From Lacustribacter sp964460315 (lineage in GTDB: Bacteria > Pseudomonadota > Gammaproteobacteria > Burkholderiales > Burkholderiaceae_A), in NCBI GenBank assembly GCA_964460315.1, contig CAYWPQ010000001.1, positions 91,329 through 155,328 on the forward strand: a stretch of DNA of 64,000 nucleotides, in the 5' to 3' direction. Positions 17,439 through 27,060 of the stretch are shown here, piece by piece. The translations under genes and the position numbers were made by a program. Positions within the stretch are counted from its first letter, which is position 1, and every line of letters begins with the position of its first letter. The notes below the pieces were generated by a model. That model saw only the letters and a program-made list of their open reading frames with translations, was not told the DNA's origin and did not search any database.

Positions 17439-18751
17439 GCGAACGATTCCATACGAAGCACTACAGCCTCGGAGAGCACCGTGGGAAGCGCCTCGATGGC
17501 GCGCATCGCGTCCCGCATATTCTTCTCAAGACAGAGATGGGTCATCAAGATGACATCGGTCTCATCGGCGCCCTCTTCAGGCTCACGCTGAATGAAGGCA
17601 TCAATCGAAATCTGACGATCGGCCAAGGCCCGGGTGATGTCGGCCAAAACACCTGGCTTGTCTTTCACGCGAAGCCGCATGTAGTAGCAAGACTCAATCT
17701 CATCGATGGCGACCACCGAAAGATCGGCCATGGCGTCGGCCTGAAACGACAGCGGGGGAACACGATTGGCCGGGTCTGCAGTCAGCGTTCGGGCGACATC
17801 CACAAGGTCAGCAATCACTGCACTTGCGGTGGGCTCTGCGCCCGCGCCTTTGCCGTAATACATGGTGTGCCCTACCGCATCGCCCTTCACCCAGACGGCA
17901 TTCATGGCCCCTTCCACATTGGCAATAAGCTTCTTGGATGAGATCAGTGTGGGGTGCACCCGAAGCTCGACACCTTTGGCATGGCGCTTGGTGATGCCCA
18001 GAAGCTTGATGCGATAGCCAAGCTGTTCGGCATAACGGATGTCTTTGGCATCCAGCTTCGAGATGCCTTCAATGTGGGCGCGATCAAACTGCACCGGCAT
18101 CCCAAAGGCAATCGATGCCATCAGTGTGGCCTTATGGGCAGCATCCACGCCTTCGATATCGAAGGTTGGGTCGGCTTCGGCGTAGCCCAGTCGTTGGGCT
18201 TCTTTGAGCACATCGGCAAAGGCAAGTCCCTTGTCACGCATCTCCGAAAGAATGAAGTTGGTGGTGCCGTTGATGATGCCGGCAATCCATTCGATCTTGT
18301 TGGCGGTGAGCCCCTCGCGAAGCGCCTTGATGATGGGAATGCCCCCGGCCACGGCCGCCTCAAAGGCAACCATCACACCCTGCTTCTGAGCGGCCGCGAA
18401 GATCTCGTTGCCATGCACGGCCAAAAGCGCCTTGTTGGCGGTGACCACATGCTTGCCATGGGCAATCGCCTCCATGACAAAGTTTTTGGCAAAGCCATAG
18501 CCACCAATCAGTTCCACCACCACATCCATCGATGGGTCACGCGCCATGGCCATCGCGTCGTCAAAAAACCGGGCGCGACCCGAAGTCATGGCCTGCGCCT
18601 TGGTCGCGTCAAGATCAGAGACTGCTGTGATGGTGATGGCACGACCTGCTCGACGCCGAATGTCTTCCGCGTTTCGCTCAAGCACCGCCCATGTGCCACC
18701 ACCCACCGTGCCCAGGCCAGCAAGGCCAACACGCAAAGGATTCTGGGTCAT
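17435..18751 (-). CDS. hom: Homoserine dehydrogenase
   Basis: Reduces aspartate semialdehyde to homoserine, the branch point to threonine and methionine. 438 residues: Rossmann motif GLAGLGTVGGGTW at the N terminus, catalytic domain with TANKALLAVHG, AAVAGGIPIIKALREGL, GIINGTTNFILSEM and EADPTFDIEGVDAAHK, and a C-terminal ACT domain (about 350-430; KDKPGVLADITRALAD) that in this family gives threonine feedback. It has no aspartokinase fusion. ATGA overlaps join it to the aminotransferase before it and thrC after it. Confidence 0.97.
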   Translation of the reverse strand: MTQNPLRVGLAGLGTVGGGTWAVLERNAEDIRRRAGRAITITAVSDLDATKAQAMTSGRARFFDDAMAMARDPSMDVVVELIGGYGFAKNFVMEAIAHGKHVVTANKALLAVHGNEIFAAAQKQGVMVAFEAAVAGGIPIIKALREGLTANKIEWIAGIINGTTNFILSEMRDKGLAFADVLKEAQRLGYAEADPTFDIEGVDAAHKATLMASIAFGMPVQFDRAHIEGISKLDAKDIRYAEQLGYRIKLLGITKRHAKGVELRVHPTLISSKKLIANVEGAMNAVWVKGDAVGHTMYYGKGAGAEPTASAVIADLVDVARTLTADPANRVPPLSFQADAMADLSVVAIDEIESCYYMRLRVKDKPGVLADITRALADRQISIDAFIQREPEEGADETDVILMTHLCLEKNMRDAMRAIEALPTVLSEAVVLRMESFA

Positions 18752-19977
18752 GCCGCACCTCCTGTGGCGTCGGCCGCCGACGTGACCGGCGGTTGAATCA
18801 ATCCGTCTTTGCGAAACATTTCCTTAATCCCGCGCACGGCCTGACGGGTGCGCTGCTCATTTTCAATCAGGGCGAATCGAACATGGTCATCCCCGTATTC
18901 ACCGAAACCGATACCGGGCGAGACCGCCACCTTGGCCTCGAGCAAAAGCTTTTTGGCGAACTCGAGCGACCCAAGGTGTTTGTAGGCGGGAGGAATTTCG
19001 GCCCAGACATACATCGACGCTTTGGGAACTTCAACATCCCATCCGGCCTCAATCAGGCCTTTGGTCAGGACATCACGTCGTGCCTGATATTTCACTCGAA
19101 CCTCTTCGACACAGTCTTGCGGGCCCTCAAGCGCAATCACCGACGCGACCTGAATGGGCGTGAAGGTTCCGTAATCGTGATAGCTCTTGATTCTGGCCAA
19201 GGCGCTGACCAGCTCTTTGTTGCCCACCATGAAGCCCACACGCCATCCGGCCATGTTGTAGCTCTTGCTCATGGTGAAGAATTCCACGGCGACATCACGA
19301 GCACCCGGCACCTGCATGATGGAAGGCGGCTTGAAGCCGTCGAAGCAGATGTCGGCATAAGCCAGGTCATGCACCACCAAAATGTCATGCTGCTTGGCCA
19401 GCGCCACAATCCGCTCGAAGAAATCAAGCTCAACACACTGCGCCGTCGGGTTACTGGGAAAACCAAGAATGATCATCTTGGGCTTGGGGATCGACTCTCG
19501 AATGTTTCGTTCAAGCTCGTTGAAAAAATCAAGGCCGCGGCCCATACGGAACGACTGAATGCTTGCCCCGGCAATGATGGCGCCGTAAATATGGATGGGG
19601 TAGCTTGGGTTGGGGACCAAAACCGTATCGCCATGATCCAAAGTGGCCAGCATCAGATGGGCCAAACCTTCCTTGCTTCCAATCGTGACAATGGCCTCCG
19701 ATTCCGGGTCAAGGTCCACATCAAAACGCGTCTTGTACCAGTTGCAGATGGCCTTACGAAGCCGGGGAATACCTTTGGAGACCGAGTAACCGTGGGTATG
19801 TTCCTTGGTGGCTGTCTCCACGAGTTTGTCGACAATATGCTGAGGGGTTGGACCATCGGGGTTACCCATGCTCATGTCAATGATGTCTTCGCCCCGACGA
19901 CGGGCCGCCATCTTCAGTTCACCCGTGATGTTGAACACATAGGGTGGGAGACGCTCGATACGCGGAAATGGCTTCAT
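18748..19977 (-). CDS. alaC: Class I/II aminotransferase, alanine transaminase type (AlaC-like)
   Basis: Fold type I PLP aminotransferase of 409 residues. Visible are the N-terminal DMSMGNPDGPTP substrate loop, PSYPIHIYG, the FPSNPTAQ segment, VVHDLAYADI, and the PLP lysine in FFTMSKSYNMAGWRVG. The overall pattern matches AlaC, the main glutamate-pyruvate aminotransferase, and neighbours hom and thrC occur with it in Burkholderiales. Start chosen at MKPFPRIERLPPYVFN; an in-frame extension of 54 codons upstream is not family-like. Substrate is inferred from similarity; aspartate or other 2-oxo acids remain possible. Confidence 0.85.
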   Translation of the reverse strand: MKPFPRIERLPPYVFNITGELKMAARRRGEDIIDMSMGNPDGPTPQHIVDKLVETATKEHTHGYSVSKGIPRLRKAICNWYKTRFDVDLDPESEAIVTIGSKEGLAHLMLATLDHGDTVLVPNPSYPIHIYGAIIAGASIQSFRMGRGLDFFNELERNIRESIPKPKMIILGFPSNPTAQCVELDFFERIVALAKQHDILVVHDLAYADICFDGFKPPSIMQVPGARDVAVEFFTMSKSYNMAGWRVGFMVGNKELVSALARIKSYHDYGTFTPIQVASVIALEGPQDCVEEVRVKYQARRDVLTKGLIEAGWDVEVPKASMYVWAEIPPAYKHLGSLEFAKKLLLEAKVAVSPGIGFGEYGDDHVRFALIENEQRTRQAVRGIKEMFRKDGLIQPPVTSAADATGGAA

Positions 19978-20077
19978 AGGTGGTTTTCTGACTTCGCCCT
20001 GAATTGGGAAAAACCTCAACTTTAACTTAGCCCGGCCCTTCCAAAAAAGCCAAAAAAACCTGCTAGGCTCTTTCCCA

Positions 20078-20488
20078 ATGGCCCTGTCACCTCTGACCAC
20101 CACTTTGAACCCCCAGGCGACCCAAGGCGCCTTTGGCATTAACGCCCACGGCCCCGGCTACATCGAGGTCAACGGCGAACGCTTTCAAGAGTCTCTGATC
20201 CTTCATCCCGACCATGGCCCCACCCCCCTGGGGCGGCTTTCGGCTGCAGAACTCTCGGCCAAGGAAGCCCTTCAGGTGGCGGAGATGAAGCCTGAAATCT
20301 TGCTGGTGGGCACGGGCAGCCGTCAGGTGTTCCTTCGACCCGAGCAGCTTGTCCCGCTGACCGAGCGGCGCATCGGCGTCGAGTGCATGTCCACCGCTGC
20401 CGCGGCCCGCACCTTCAACCTATTGGTGTCAGAAGGAAGAAAAGTCATTGCCCTTTTGCTGATTGAACCCCATGCCCCAACCCCCTGA
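20078..20488 (+). CDS. Mth938-like domain protein (DUF498)
   Basis: 136-residue small protein of the Mth938/NDUFAF3-like fold: NAHGPGYIEVNGERFQESL, LVGTGSRQVFLRPE, and GVECMSTAAAARTFNLLVSEGRKV are the conserved elements. Mitochondrial relatives assist complex I assembly; bacterial function is not established. It is followed 20 bases later by the PhoH-like gene on the same strand. No membrane segments are apparent. Confidence 0.85.
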   Translation: MALSPLTTTLNPQATQGAFGINAHGPGYIEVNGERFQESLILHPDHGPTPLGRLSAAELSAKEALQVAEMKPEILLVGTGSRQVFLRPEQLVPLTERRIGVECMSTAAAARTFNLLVSEGRKVIALLLIEPHAPTP

Positions 20489-20508
20489 AAGAAAGGTCGC
20501 ACTGCGCT

Positions 20509-22191
20509 ATGCCACTTCCTAAGGCCCCCACCAAGCCAGCATCCGTCGTTCACGCCACCCCCGAGGTGGTTGCCAAACCGGGCCGCCCTTCGAAAGCCAA
20601 GTCAGCCGTGAAGCAGCCCGCCCTTCAGACACTCTCTTCCGATGACGCAGCAGTCATCGAGCCTGTGCGGGTTCAGAACACCGGCTACGGCACGGCGCCC
20701 CGTGCGCCCCAACAGGCCGCACCTCAGCCCCGCCTCATGAGCGCTGGGCTGCTCCGCGAGCCGCGCCGACGCACCGACCCTGACGCCGCCAAGACCTTTG
20801 TGCTTGACACCAATGTCCTCATGCACGACCCCAGCAGCCTCTTTCGTTTTGAAGAGCACGATGTCTTCTTGCCCATGATGACGCTTGAAGAACTCGACAA
20901 CCACAAAAAAGGCATGTCGGAAGTTGCACGAAACGTGCGACAAGTGACCCGCTCGCTGGACGCGCTGATCGACGCGATCTCGGGCGAGGTGGGTGGCAAG
21001 AGCAAAATTGGTGAAGGCATTCCGTTGTCCGCGCTTGGCAACAAAGACGCGACAGGCCGTCTGTTTTTCCAGACGCAGCCCATGGGCCATGAGCCCGTTC
21101 GCAACATCGAAGGATTCGAAACGGGCAAGGCGGACAACCAGATTCTGGCCGTGGTGCGCGCGCTGCAGGCGCAGCAAAAAGACCGCGTGGTGGTTCTGGT
21201 GTCGAAGGACATCAATATTCGAATCAAGGCGCATGCGCTTGGTCTTCCCGCGGAGGACTACTTCAATGACCAGGTGATCGATGACGCCGATCTGCTTTAT
21301 TCCGGTGCGATGGCGCTTCCCGAGGGCTTCTGGGACAGCCACGGGAAAAAACTGGAGTCATGGCAGCAAGCGGGCTACACCTTTTACCGAATCACCGGGC
21401 CGCTCTGCGCAGCCTTTCATGTCAATCAGTTTGTGTACGACGCGGGCGCAACACCTTTGTTTGCCATCGTGCAAGAGGTGCAAGGCAAGACCGCTGTATT
21501 GCGAACGCTTCGCGACTTCAGCCACGCCAAGAACAGCGTCTGGGGCATCACGGCCCGCAACCGCGAACAGAACTTCGCGCTGAATCTTTTGATGAATCCC
21601 GAGATCGATTTTGTGAGTCTTCTTGGCCAGGCGGGCACTGGAAAGACGCTTCTTGCGTTGGCGTCGGGGCTTGCCCAGATTCTCGAAACCAAAATTTACA
21701 ACGAGATCATCGTGACCCGTGCCACGGTGCCATTGGGCGATGACATCGGATTTCTGCCAGGCACCGAAGAAGAAAAAATGCAGCCCTGGATGGGGGCGTT
21801 GGAGGACAACCTGGAGGTGCTCAACCGAGGCGTGGAAGGCGGCGGCGACTGGGGTCGATCGGCCGCGGCTGATTTGATCAGAACACGCATCAAGGTGAAG
21901 TCACTGAACTTCATGCGGGGTCGAACCTTCATCAATAAGTTCCTGATCATCGACGAAGCACAAAACCTGACACCCAAGCAGATGAAGGCGTTGATCACCC
22001 GCGCTGGACCGGGCACCAAGGTGGTCTGCATGGGCAACATCGCGCAGATTGACTCCCCCTACCTGACGGAAGGCTCGTCCGGCTTGACCTATGTGGTGGA
22101 TCGATTCAAAGGCTGGGGCCATGGAGGCCATGTCACCCTGCAACGCGGCGAGCGCTCGCGACTGGCCGATTTCGCGACCGAGGTGTTGTAG
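20509..22191 (+). CDS. PIN domain plus PhoH-like ATPase
   Basis: 560 residues in three parts: a Pro/Ala-rich N terminus (about 1-95), a PIN nuclease-like domain (about 95-240) starting TFVLDTNVLMHDP with acidic residues and LVSKDINIRIKA, and a PhoH helicase/ATPase domain (about 350-560) with Walker A GQAGTGKT, Walker B FLIIDEAQNLT and GNIAQID. PIN-PhoH proteins are thought to unwind and cleave RNA, based on studied mycobacterial homologues. The substrate here is unknown. This is the PIN-fused form, distinct from the ybeZ-type PhoH that pairs with YbeY. It ends 43 bases before the converging tRNA-Glu gene. Confidence 0.92.
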   Translation: MPLPKAPTKPASVVHATPEVVAKPGRPSKAKSAVKQPALQTLSSDDAAVIEPVRVQNTGYGTAPRAPQQAAPQPRLMSAGLLREPRRRTDPDAAKTFVLDTNVLMHDPSSLFRFEEHDVFLPMMTLEELDNHKKGMSEVARNVRQVTRSLDALIDAISGEVGGKSKIGEGIPLSALGNKDATGRLFFQTQPMGHEPVRNIEGFETGKADNQILAVVRALQAQQKDRVVVLVSKDINIRIKAHALGLPAEDYFNDQVIDDADLLYSGAMALPEGFWDSHGKKLESWQQAGYTFYRITGPLCAAFHVNQFVYDAGATPLFAIVQEVQGKTAVLRTLRDFSHAKNSVWGITARNREQNFALNLLMNPEIDFVSLLGQAGTGKTLLALASGLAQILETKIYNEIIVTRATVPLGDDIGFLPGTEEEKMQPWMGALEDNLEVLNRGVEGGGDWGRSAAADLIRTRIKVKSLNFMRGRTFINKFLIIDEAQNLTPKQMKALITRAGPGTKVVCMGNIAQIDSPYLTEGSSGLTYVVDRFKGWGHGGHVTLQRGERSRLADFATEVL

Positions 22192-22234
22192 TCGAATCAG
22201 TGGCCAAGAAGTGTCGCGAAGGTTGCGAGATTCT

Positions 22235-22310
22235 TGGCGTCCCCTAGGGGATTCGAACCCCTGTACTCACCGTGAAAGGGTGATGTCCTAGGCCTCTAGA
22301 CGAAGGGGAC
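22235..22310 (-). tRNA. tRNA-Glu (UUC)
   Basis: 76-base cloverleaf on the minus strand beginning GTCCCCTTCGTCTAGAGG, with anticodon TTC in the loop CTTTCAC, the T-arm GGTTCGAAT and an encoded 3' CCA. The acceptor stem GTCCCCT pairs perfectly with AGGGGAC. It lies 32 bases downstream of tRNA-Ala, so the two are probably one transcript. Confidence 0.97.
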
Positions 22311-22342
22311 CCGGCGCTGCACAGAAACAACTTACCAGAGAT

Positions 22343-22418
<76 letters not shown>

Positions 22419-22506
22419 CCGCGACCGTTTCAAAAAACGACTCAGGCAAGCCCGAAACTTTAAGGGAATAATGTAAAAAAGTCCAATTCTGAGAAAAGGA
22501 AACCCC

Positions 22507-23364
22507 ATGGCTGCCCGACTGATCGATGGCCTTGCCCTTGCCAAGGCGTTGCGCCAAGAGGCCGCTGAACGCGCGAAAGCCTGCCTGAAGGCGGGACGTG
22601 CGCCCGGCCTGACCGTGATCTTGGTGGGCGACAACCCCGCCAGCCAGGTCTATGTTCGTAACAAGGTGAAGGCCTGCGACGAGGCCGGGATTCGATCCCA
22701 ATTGATTCAACAGCCGGCCAGTCTTTCCGAAGCGGATCTGCTCGGACTGATCCGTCAACTCAATGCCGACCCCACGGTGGATGGCATCTTGGTTCAGCTG
22801 CCCCTGCCCCCGCAGATTGATTCGCACCAAGTGATCGAAGCCATCGACGCTGACAAAGATGTGGATGGCTTTCACATCAGCAACGCTGGCGCCCTGATGA
22901 CTGGCAAACCACTCTTTCAGCCCTGCACGCCTTATGGCGTGATGAAGATGCTGGAGTCGATTCAGGCCCCTATTCGTGGTGCCAATGCGGTAATCGTGGG
23001 CGCAAGCAATATTGTGGGCAAGCCCATGGCCATGATGCTGCTCGCGGCCGGCGCCACCGTCACCATCCTGAACAGCAAAACCCGAAACCTCCACGAACAC
23101 ACACGGCGTGCCGATATTCTTGTGGCCGCCGTTGGTCGTCCTCGCATGATCACCGCTGACATGGTGCAGCCCGGAGCCATTGTGATTGATGTGGGCATTA
23201 ATCGACTTCCCGATGGCAAGCTTGTCGGTGATGTTGATTTTCAGCCGGTCTGTGCCGTGGCCAGCGCCATCACCCCCGTGCCCGGTGGTGTCGGTCCCAT
23301 GACCATTGCCATGCTGCTGATCAACACCCTTGAATCGGCCGAGCGTCGGCTCCATTTACGTTAA
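22507..23364 (+). CDS. folD: Bifunctional methylenetetrahydrofolate dehydrogenase/cyclohydrolase
   Basis: Interconverts 5,10-methylene- and 10-formyl-tetrahydrofolate with NADP. 285 residues with the family signatures: VGDNPASQVYVRNKVKAC (Tyr and Lys of the active site), GILVQLPLPPQI, PCTPYGVMKML, the Rossmann turn GASNIVGKPMA and PVPGGVGPMTIAML at the C terminus. AAAGGA precedes the ATG. The following gene prlC starts on the base after the folD stop, so the two are one operon. Confidence 0.97.
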   Translation: MAARLIDGLALAKALRQEAAERAKACLKAGRAPGLTVILVGDNPASQVYVRNKVKACDEAGIRSQLIQQPASLSEADLLGLIRQLNADPTVDGILVQLPLPPQIDSHQVIEAIDADKDVDGFHISNAGALMTGKPLFQPCTPYGVMKMLESIQAPIRGANAVIVGASNIVGKPMAMMLLAAGATVTILNSKTRNLHEHTRRADILVAAVGRPRMITADMVQPGAIVIDVGINRLPDGKLVGDVDFQPVCAVASAITPVPGGVGPMTIAMLLINTLESAERRLHLR

Positions 23365-25467
23365 ATGACAACCATCAACATCACCCCCATGAAAAATCCT
23401 TTTGTCCACGAGCTGCTCGACTCTGAATCACTTCCACGCTATGACCTGATTCAGGCGGATCAGGTCGTGCCCGCTATCGATCAGCTGCTGAGTGAAGCGC
23501 GCTCAGCACTCCGCCATGTCACCTCCGACACCGTCGCGCCCAGCTGGGACGCCGTGATGGTGCCGCTCAGTGAAGCCACCGAGCGCCTGAGCCGCGCCTG
23601 GAGCGCCGTGCATCACATGTCGGGCGTGATGGATTCTCCCGAATGGCGTGAGGCCACCAACAGCCGTCTTGCGGAGGTGAGTGCCTTCTGGACCGAGCTT
23701 TCTCAGCACCCTCAGCTCTTTGAAAAAGTGAAGGCCATTCATGCGCAAGGTGGCTTGAATGCGGCACGACAGCGTGCCATTGAAAACTCACTTCGAGCCT
23801 TTCGTTTGGGTGGCGCCGAGCTGGATGCCGACACCAAACAAAAGTTCGCTGAAACCCAGGCCCGACTGGCCCAGCTGAATCAGCGGTTTTCTGAACAGCT
23901 GCTTGACAGCACCAATGCCACCATCATTCACGTCACCGACGAAGCAATGCTTGACGGTCTACCCGAACATGCGCGAGATGCCGCCAAGGCCGAAGCCGAA
24001 CGCCGTGAGATGCCAGGCTGGGTCTTCACCCTGCAGTACCCAAGCTATGGTCCAGTGATGCAGTTCGCCAAGCAGCGTTCGCTGCGCGAAGAGGTCTATC
24101 GTAAACAGGCGATGCGTGCCTCCGAGATCGCTACCGAAGGCCCCGACCATGACAATGGTCCGATCATGGGTGAGATTCTGGCCTTGCGTCAGCAACAAGC
24201 GAAGTGGCTGGGATACGCCAACGCCGCGGAGGTCTCGCTCGCACCCAAAATGGCGAATTCACCCCAACAGGTGATTGAGTTTCTGATGGATCTTGCGAAC
24301 AAGGCACGGCCTGCCGCAGAAAAAGACCTCACCGAACTGAGAACATTCGCCGCTGCCGAACTGGGCATCGCCAACCTCGAGCCCTGGGATATTGGCTTTG
24401 CCAGCGAACAGCTTCGTCAGTCACGTTATGCCTTTTCGGAAGACGAAGTCCGCCAGTACTTCCAGCTGCCACGAGTCCTGCAAGGGCTTTTTCGAACCAT
24501 CAAGACCCTGTTTCATGTCGAGATCAAACCGGTCATTGGACTTGCGCCGCTGCCCACGTGGCATGCCGACGTGCAGCTCTTCGAGGTGATTCGAAGTCAT
24601 CAGACCATTGGTCATGTCTACCTTGATCTTTATGCACGCAGCACCAAACGCGGCGGGGCCTGGATGGATGACGCACGAGGTCGGCGGGCCCTGCCCCATC
24701 AGGCAGGAAAGATCCAGACCCCCGTGGCCCTTCTGACCTGCAACTTTGCGGCACCTGTTGGCGGTAAGCCCACCACCCTGACCCATGACGACGTCATCAC
24801 CCTTTTCCATGAATTCGGCCATGGTCTGCATCACCTTCTTACCCAGGTCGACGAGCTCGATGTCTCCGGCATCAATGGTGTGGAATGGGATGCTGTGGAG
24901 CTTCCCAGTCAGTTCATGGAGAACTTCTGTTGGGAATGGGACAACCTGTTGCACATGACCGCACATCTTGAAACGGGTCAGCCCCTACCCCGCGAACTCT
25001 TTGACAAGATGATCGCCGCTCGCAATTTTCAAAGTGGCCTCTTCATGCTGCGTCAGATCGAATTTTCAGTGTTCGACATGCGCATCCATGCCGAACTGAT
25101 TCCCGCCAACGGCGCCTCAGGCAGTGATGTGGGCAAGGCCATTGAGGCCATGCTCTGGAAAGTTCGCGACGAGGTGGCGGTGCTGATGCCGCCGAAGTTC
25201 AACCGCTTTGCACAAAGCTTCTCTCACATCTTCGCGGGTGGCTATGCGGCCGGTTATTACAGCTACAAATGGGCTGAAGTGCTCTCTGCCGATGCCTATG
25301 CAGCCTTTGAAGAGGCGGGGCTTGAGCATTACAGCGACGTGGGCCAGCGGTTCTGGAAAGAGGTGTTGTCCGTGGGCGGCTCGCGGCCTGCGATGGAATC
25401 TTTCAAGGCCTTCCGTGGTCGCGAACCTCAAGTTGAACCTCTGCTGCGCCACAATGGGCTGATGTAA
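23365..25467 (+). CDS. prlC: Oligopeptidase A (M3 zinc metallopeptidase)
   Basis: Cytoplasmic peptidase that degrades signal peptides and other oligopeptides. 700 residues, usual length. The zinc site is HEFGH (His482, Glu483, His486), with the third ligand Glu in the following NGVEWDAVELPSQ region. The C-terminal GGYAAGYYSYKWAEVLSADAY block is a strong M3A marker. The ATG directly abuts the folD stop; an alternative start eight codons later (MKNPFVHELL) fits family alignments about as well. Confidence 0.95.
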   Translation: MTTINITPMKNPFVHELLDSESLPRYDLIQADQVVPAIDQLLSEARSALRHVTSDTVAPSWDAVMVPLSEATERLSRAWSAVHHMSGVMDSPEWREATNSRLAEVSAFWTELSQHPQLFEKVKAIHAQGGLNAARQRAIENSLRAFRLGGAELDADTKQKFAETQARLAQLNQRFSEQLLDSTNATIIHVTDEAMLDGLPEHARDAAKAEAERREMPGWVFTLQYPSYGPVMQFAKQRSLREEVYRKQAMRASEIATEGPDHDNGPIMGEILALRQQQAKWLGYANAAEVSLAPKMANSPQQVIEFLMDLANKARPAAEKDLTELRTFAAAELGIANLEPWDIGFASEQLRQSRYAFSEDEVRQYFQLPRVLQGLFRTIKTLFHVEIKPVIGLAPLPTWHADVQLFEVIRSHQTIGHVYLDLYARSTKRGGAWMDDARGRRALPHQAGKIQTPVALLTCNFAAPVGGKPTTLTHDDVITLFHEFGHGLHHLLTQVDELDVSGINGVEWDAVELPSQFMENFCWEWDNLLHMTAHLETGQPLPRELFDKMIAARNFQSGLFMLRQIEFSVFDMRIHAELIPANGASGSDVGKAIEAMLWKVRDEVAVLMPPKFNRFAQSFSHIFAGGYAAGYYSYKWAEVLSADAYAAFEEAGLEHYSDVGQRFWKEVLSVGGSRPAMESFKAFRGREPQVEPLLRHNGLM

Positions 25468-26268
25468 TTGAAGATCGCCACCTGGAATGTGAACTCGCTT
25501 CGGGTGCGTCTGCCGCATCTTCTCGACTGGCTGTCTCAGACCAAGACCGATCTCATCGGTCTTCAAGAAACCAAGCTGATTGACGCCAAGTTTCCAAAAG
25601 CCGAGATCGAAGAGGCCGGCTACCACGTGGTCTTCGCAGGCCAGCCCACCTACAATGGCGTCGCCATTCTTGCCAGGCAGGACCAGTTCCATGCCCCGCA
25701 GAATGTTCGTGTCAACAACCCAGAGTTTGCCGACGAGCAGGTTCGGCTGATCGCGGCCAGTCTGCAGCCACTTGATTCGTCTCGCCCCCTGCTTCGCTTC
25801 ATCAGTGCCTATGTTCCCAACGGAGCGGCGGTGGGCACCGACAAATACGACTACAAGCTGCGCTGGCTCAATGCGCTTCATCATCTCATCACGCAAGAGC
25901 TTCGTGATCACAAACACCTGGCCTTGGTCGGGGACTACAACATCGCACCGGACGACCGTGATGTGCACGACCCTGCCGAGTGGCAAGACAAGATTCTCTG
26001 TTCCACCCCCGAGCGAAATCATTTTCAGGCGCTGCTCGAGCTGGGGCTGAGTGACGCCTTTCGGCTGCATGATCAGCCCGAGAAGCTCTATTCATGGTGG
26101 GACTATCGCCAAGGCGGTTTTCGTCGCAACCGCGGGCTGCGGATTGATCACCTTCTTTTATCCGAGCCACTACGCATCTGCTGCAGCAAGGCGGGTATTG
26201 ACACCGCCCCAAGGAAGCTTGAACAGCCTTCCGATCATGCCCCAGCGTGGGCCGAGCTTGATCTCTAG
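25468..26268 (+). CDS. xth: Exodeoxyribonuclease III
   Basis: Class II AP endonuclease and 3'-5' exonuclease of base-excision repair. 266 residues starting MKIATWNVNSLRVRLPHL, with catalytic residues in GLQETKL, YNGVAI, GDYNIAP and SDHAPAWAELDL. The start codon is TTG, directly after the prlC stop (TAATTG); no in-frame ATG or GTG gives the conserved first strand, so TTG is the likely start. Its expression therefore probably depends on re-initiation after prlC. Confidence 0.95.
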   Translation: MKIATWNVNSLRVRLPHLLDWLSQTKTDLIGLQETKLIDAKFPKAEIEEAGYHVVFAGQPTYNGVAILARQDQFHAPQNVRVNNPEFADEQVRLIAASLQPLDSSRPLLRFISAYVPNGAAVGTDKYDYKLRWLNALHHLITQELRDHKHLALVGDYNIAPDDRDVHDPAEWQDKILCSTPERNHFQALLELGLSDAFRLHDQPEKLYSWWDYRQGGFRRNRGLRIDHLLLSEPLRICCSKAGIDTAPRKLEQPSDHAPAWAELDL

Positions 26269-26307
26269 CAAACGACCGCCGCCGCAGTCGCGTTAAGATC
26301 AGGCGCC

Positions 26308-27060
26308 ATGGACTTCCCCGTCAGCGCTCTTCTTATCGGTATCTGGTCCACAGGCCACTGCCTGGCCATGTGCGGCGGACTGGCCATGGCCGCGGGCCAG
26401 CTGAATCGACAACAACTTCGCTACCCCGCAATTCGTCGTGCTGGCGACATGCTTGGCTGGCAGCTTGGTCGAGTGATGAGCTATGGCCTGATCGGCTTCA
26501 TCGCCGGGGGCTTTGGTGCTTTTTTTCTGGACCATCCGGCACTGAGTTGGCTTCGCGACCTGGCCTTCATCATCGCCAATCTGATGTTGATTGCCCTGGG
26601 CCTGCATGTGGCGCAGTGGTGGTCGGGCATTGTGCAGATTGAGCGAATGGGCCAGCACCTCTGGGGTTGGATCTCCCCCTACGCCACGGCCACGCTCACG
26701 CCTTCCTCCCCGTCACCACGTCAGCCCATGGGCACGCTTTGGCGTGCTGTTCGAGCCGGTGCCATCTGGGGCTGGCTTCCCTGCGGCCTGGTCTATAGCA
26801 TGTTGGTCACCGCCTCGGTGACCGGGTCTTCCGTCAACGGTGGGCTCTGGATGATCGCCTTCGGGCTTGGCACCATCCCCGCACTCTGGATCACCTCGCT
26901 GGCTTCGCAAGAAATGATCCAATGGTTTCGCAACCTTTGGGTTCGACGCACGGCCGGAACACTCATCATGATGTTCGGGCTCTGGGGGTTGCTGCGTCTT
27001 GTTGGTGTCATTCAGGTGGACTGGCTTGATGCGTTTTGTGTTGGTGCCGGAGCGCGTTGA
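26308..27060 (+). CDS. TauE/SafE-family membrane protein next to the cbb3 oxidase assembly genes
   Basis: 250 residues with about six membrane segments and the motif STGHCLAMCGGLAMA at the start of the first, plus WGWLPCGLVYSML near 150-162. This branch (COG2836, annotated sulfite exporter or UreH-like) often neighbours ccoI and ccoS. A Cys/Met-containing membrane motif suggests metal or thiol handling, possibly copper for the oxidase, but that is inference. The stop codon overlaps the ccoI start (TGATG), so it is co-translated with the copper ATPase. Confidence 0.8.
   Translation: MDFPVSALLIGIWSTGHCLAMCGGLAMAAGQLNRQQLRYPAIRRAGDMLGWQLGRVMSYGLIGFIAGGFGAFFLDHPALSWLRDLAFIIANLMLIALGLHVAQWWSGIVQIERMGQHLWGWISPYATATLTPSSPSPRQPMGTLWRAVRAGAIWGWLPCGLVYSMLVTASVTGSSVNGGLWMIAFGLGTIPALWITSLASQEMIQWFRNLWVRRTAGTLIMMFGLWGLLRLVGVIQVDWLDAFCVGAGAR

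Noticed and set aside
18691..20025. A 444-codon plus-strand open frame antisense to the aminotransferase gene
   Set aside because: It mirrors a well-supported gene in a GC-rich genome, shows no family motif, and its composition (His/Asn/Gly-rich) is that of a reverse-frame shadow.
22203..22238. GGCCAAGAA...TTCTTGGC inverted repeat next to tRNA-Glu as a terminator
   Set aside because: Half of it is formed by the tRNA 3' CCA end and flanking bases, and no U-run follows on either strand.
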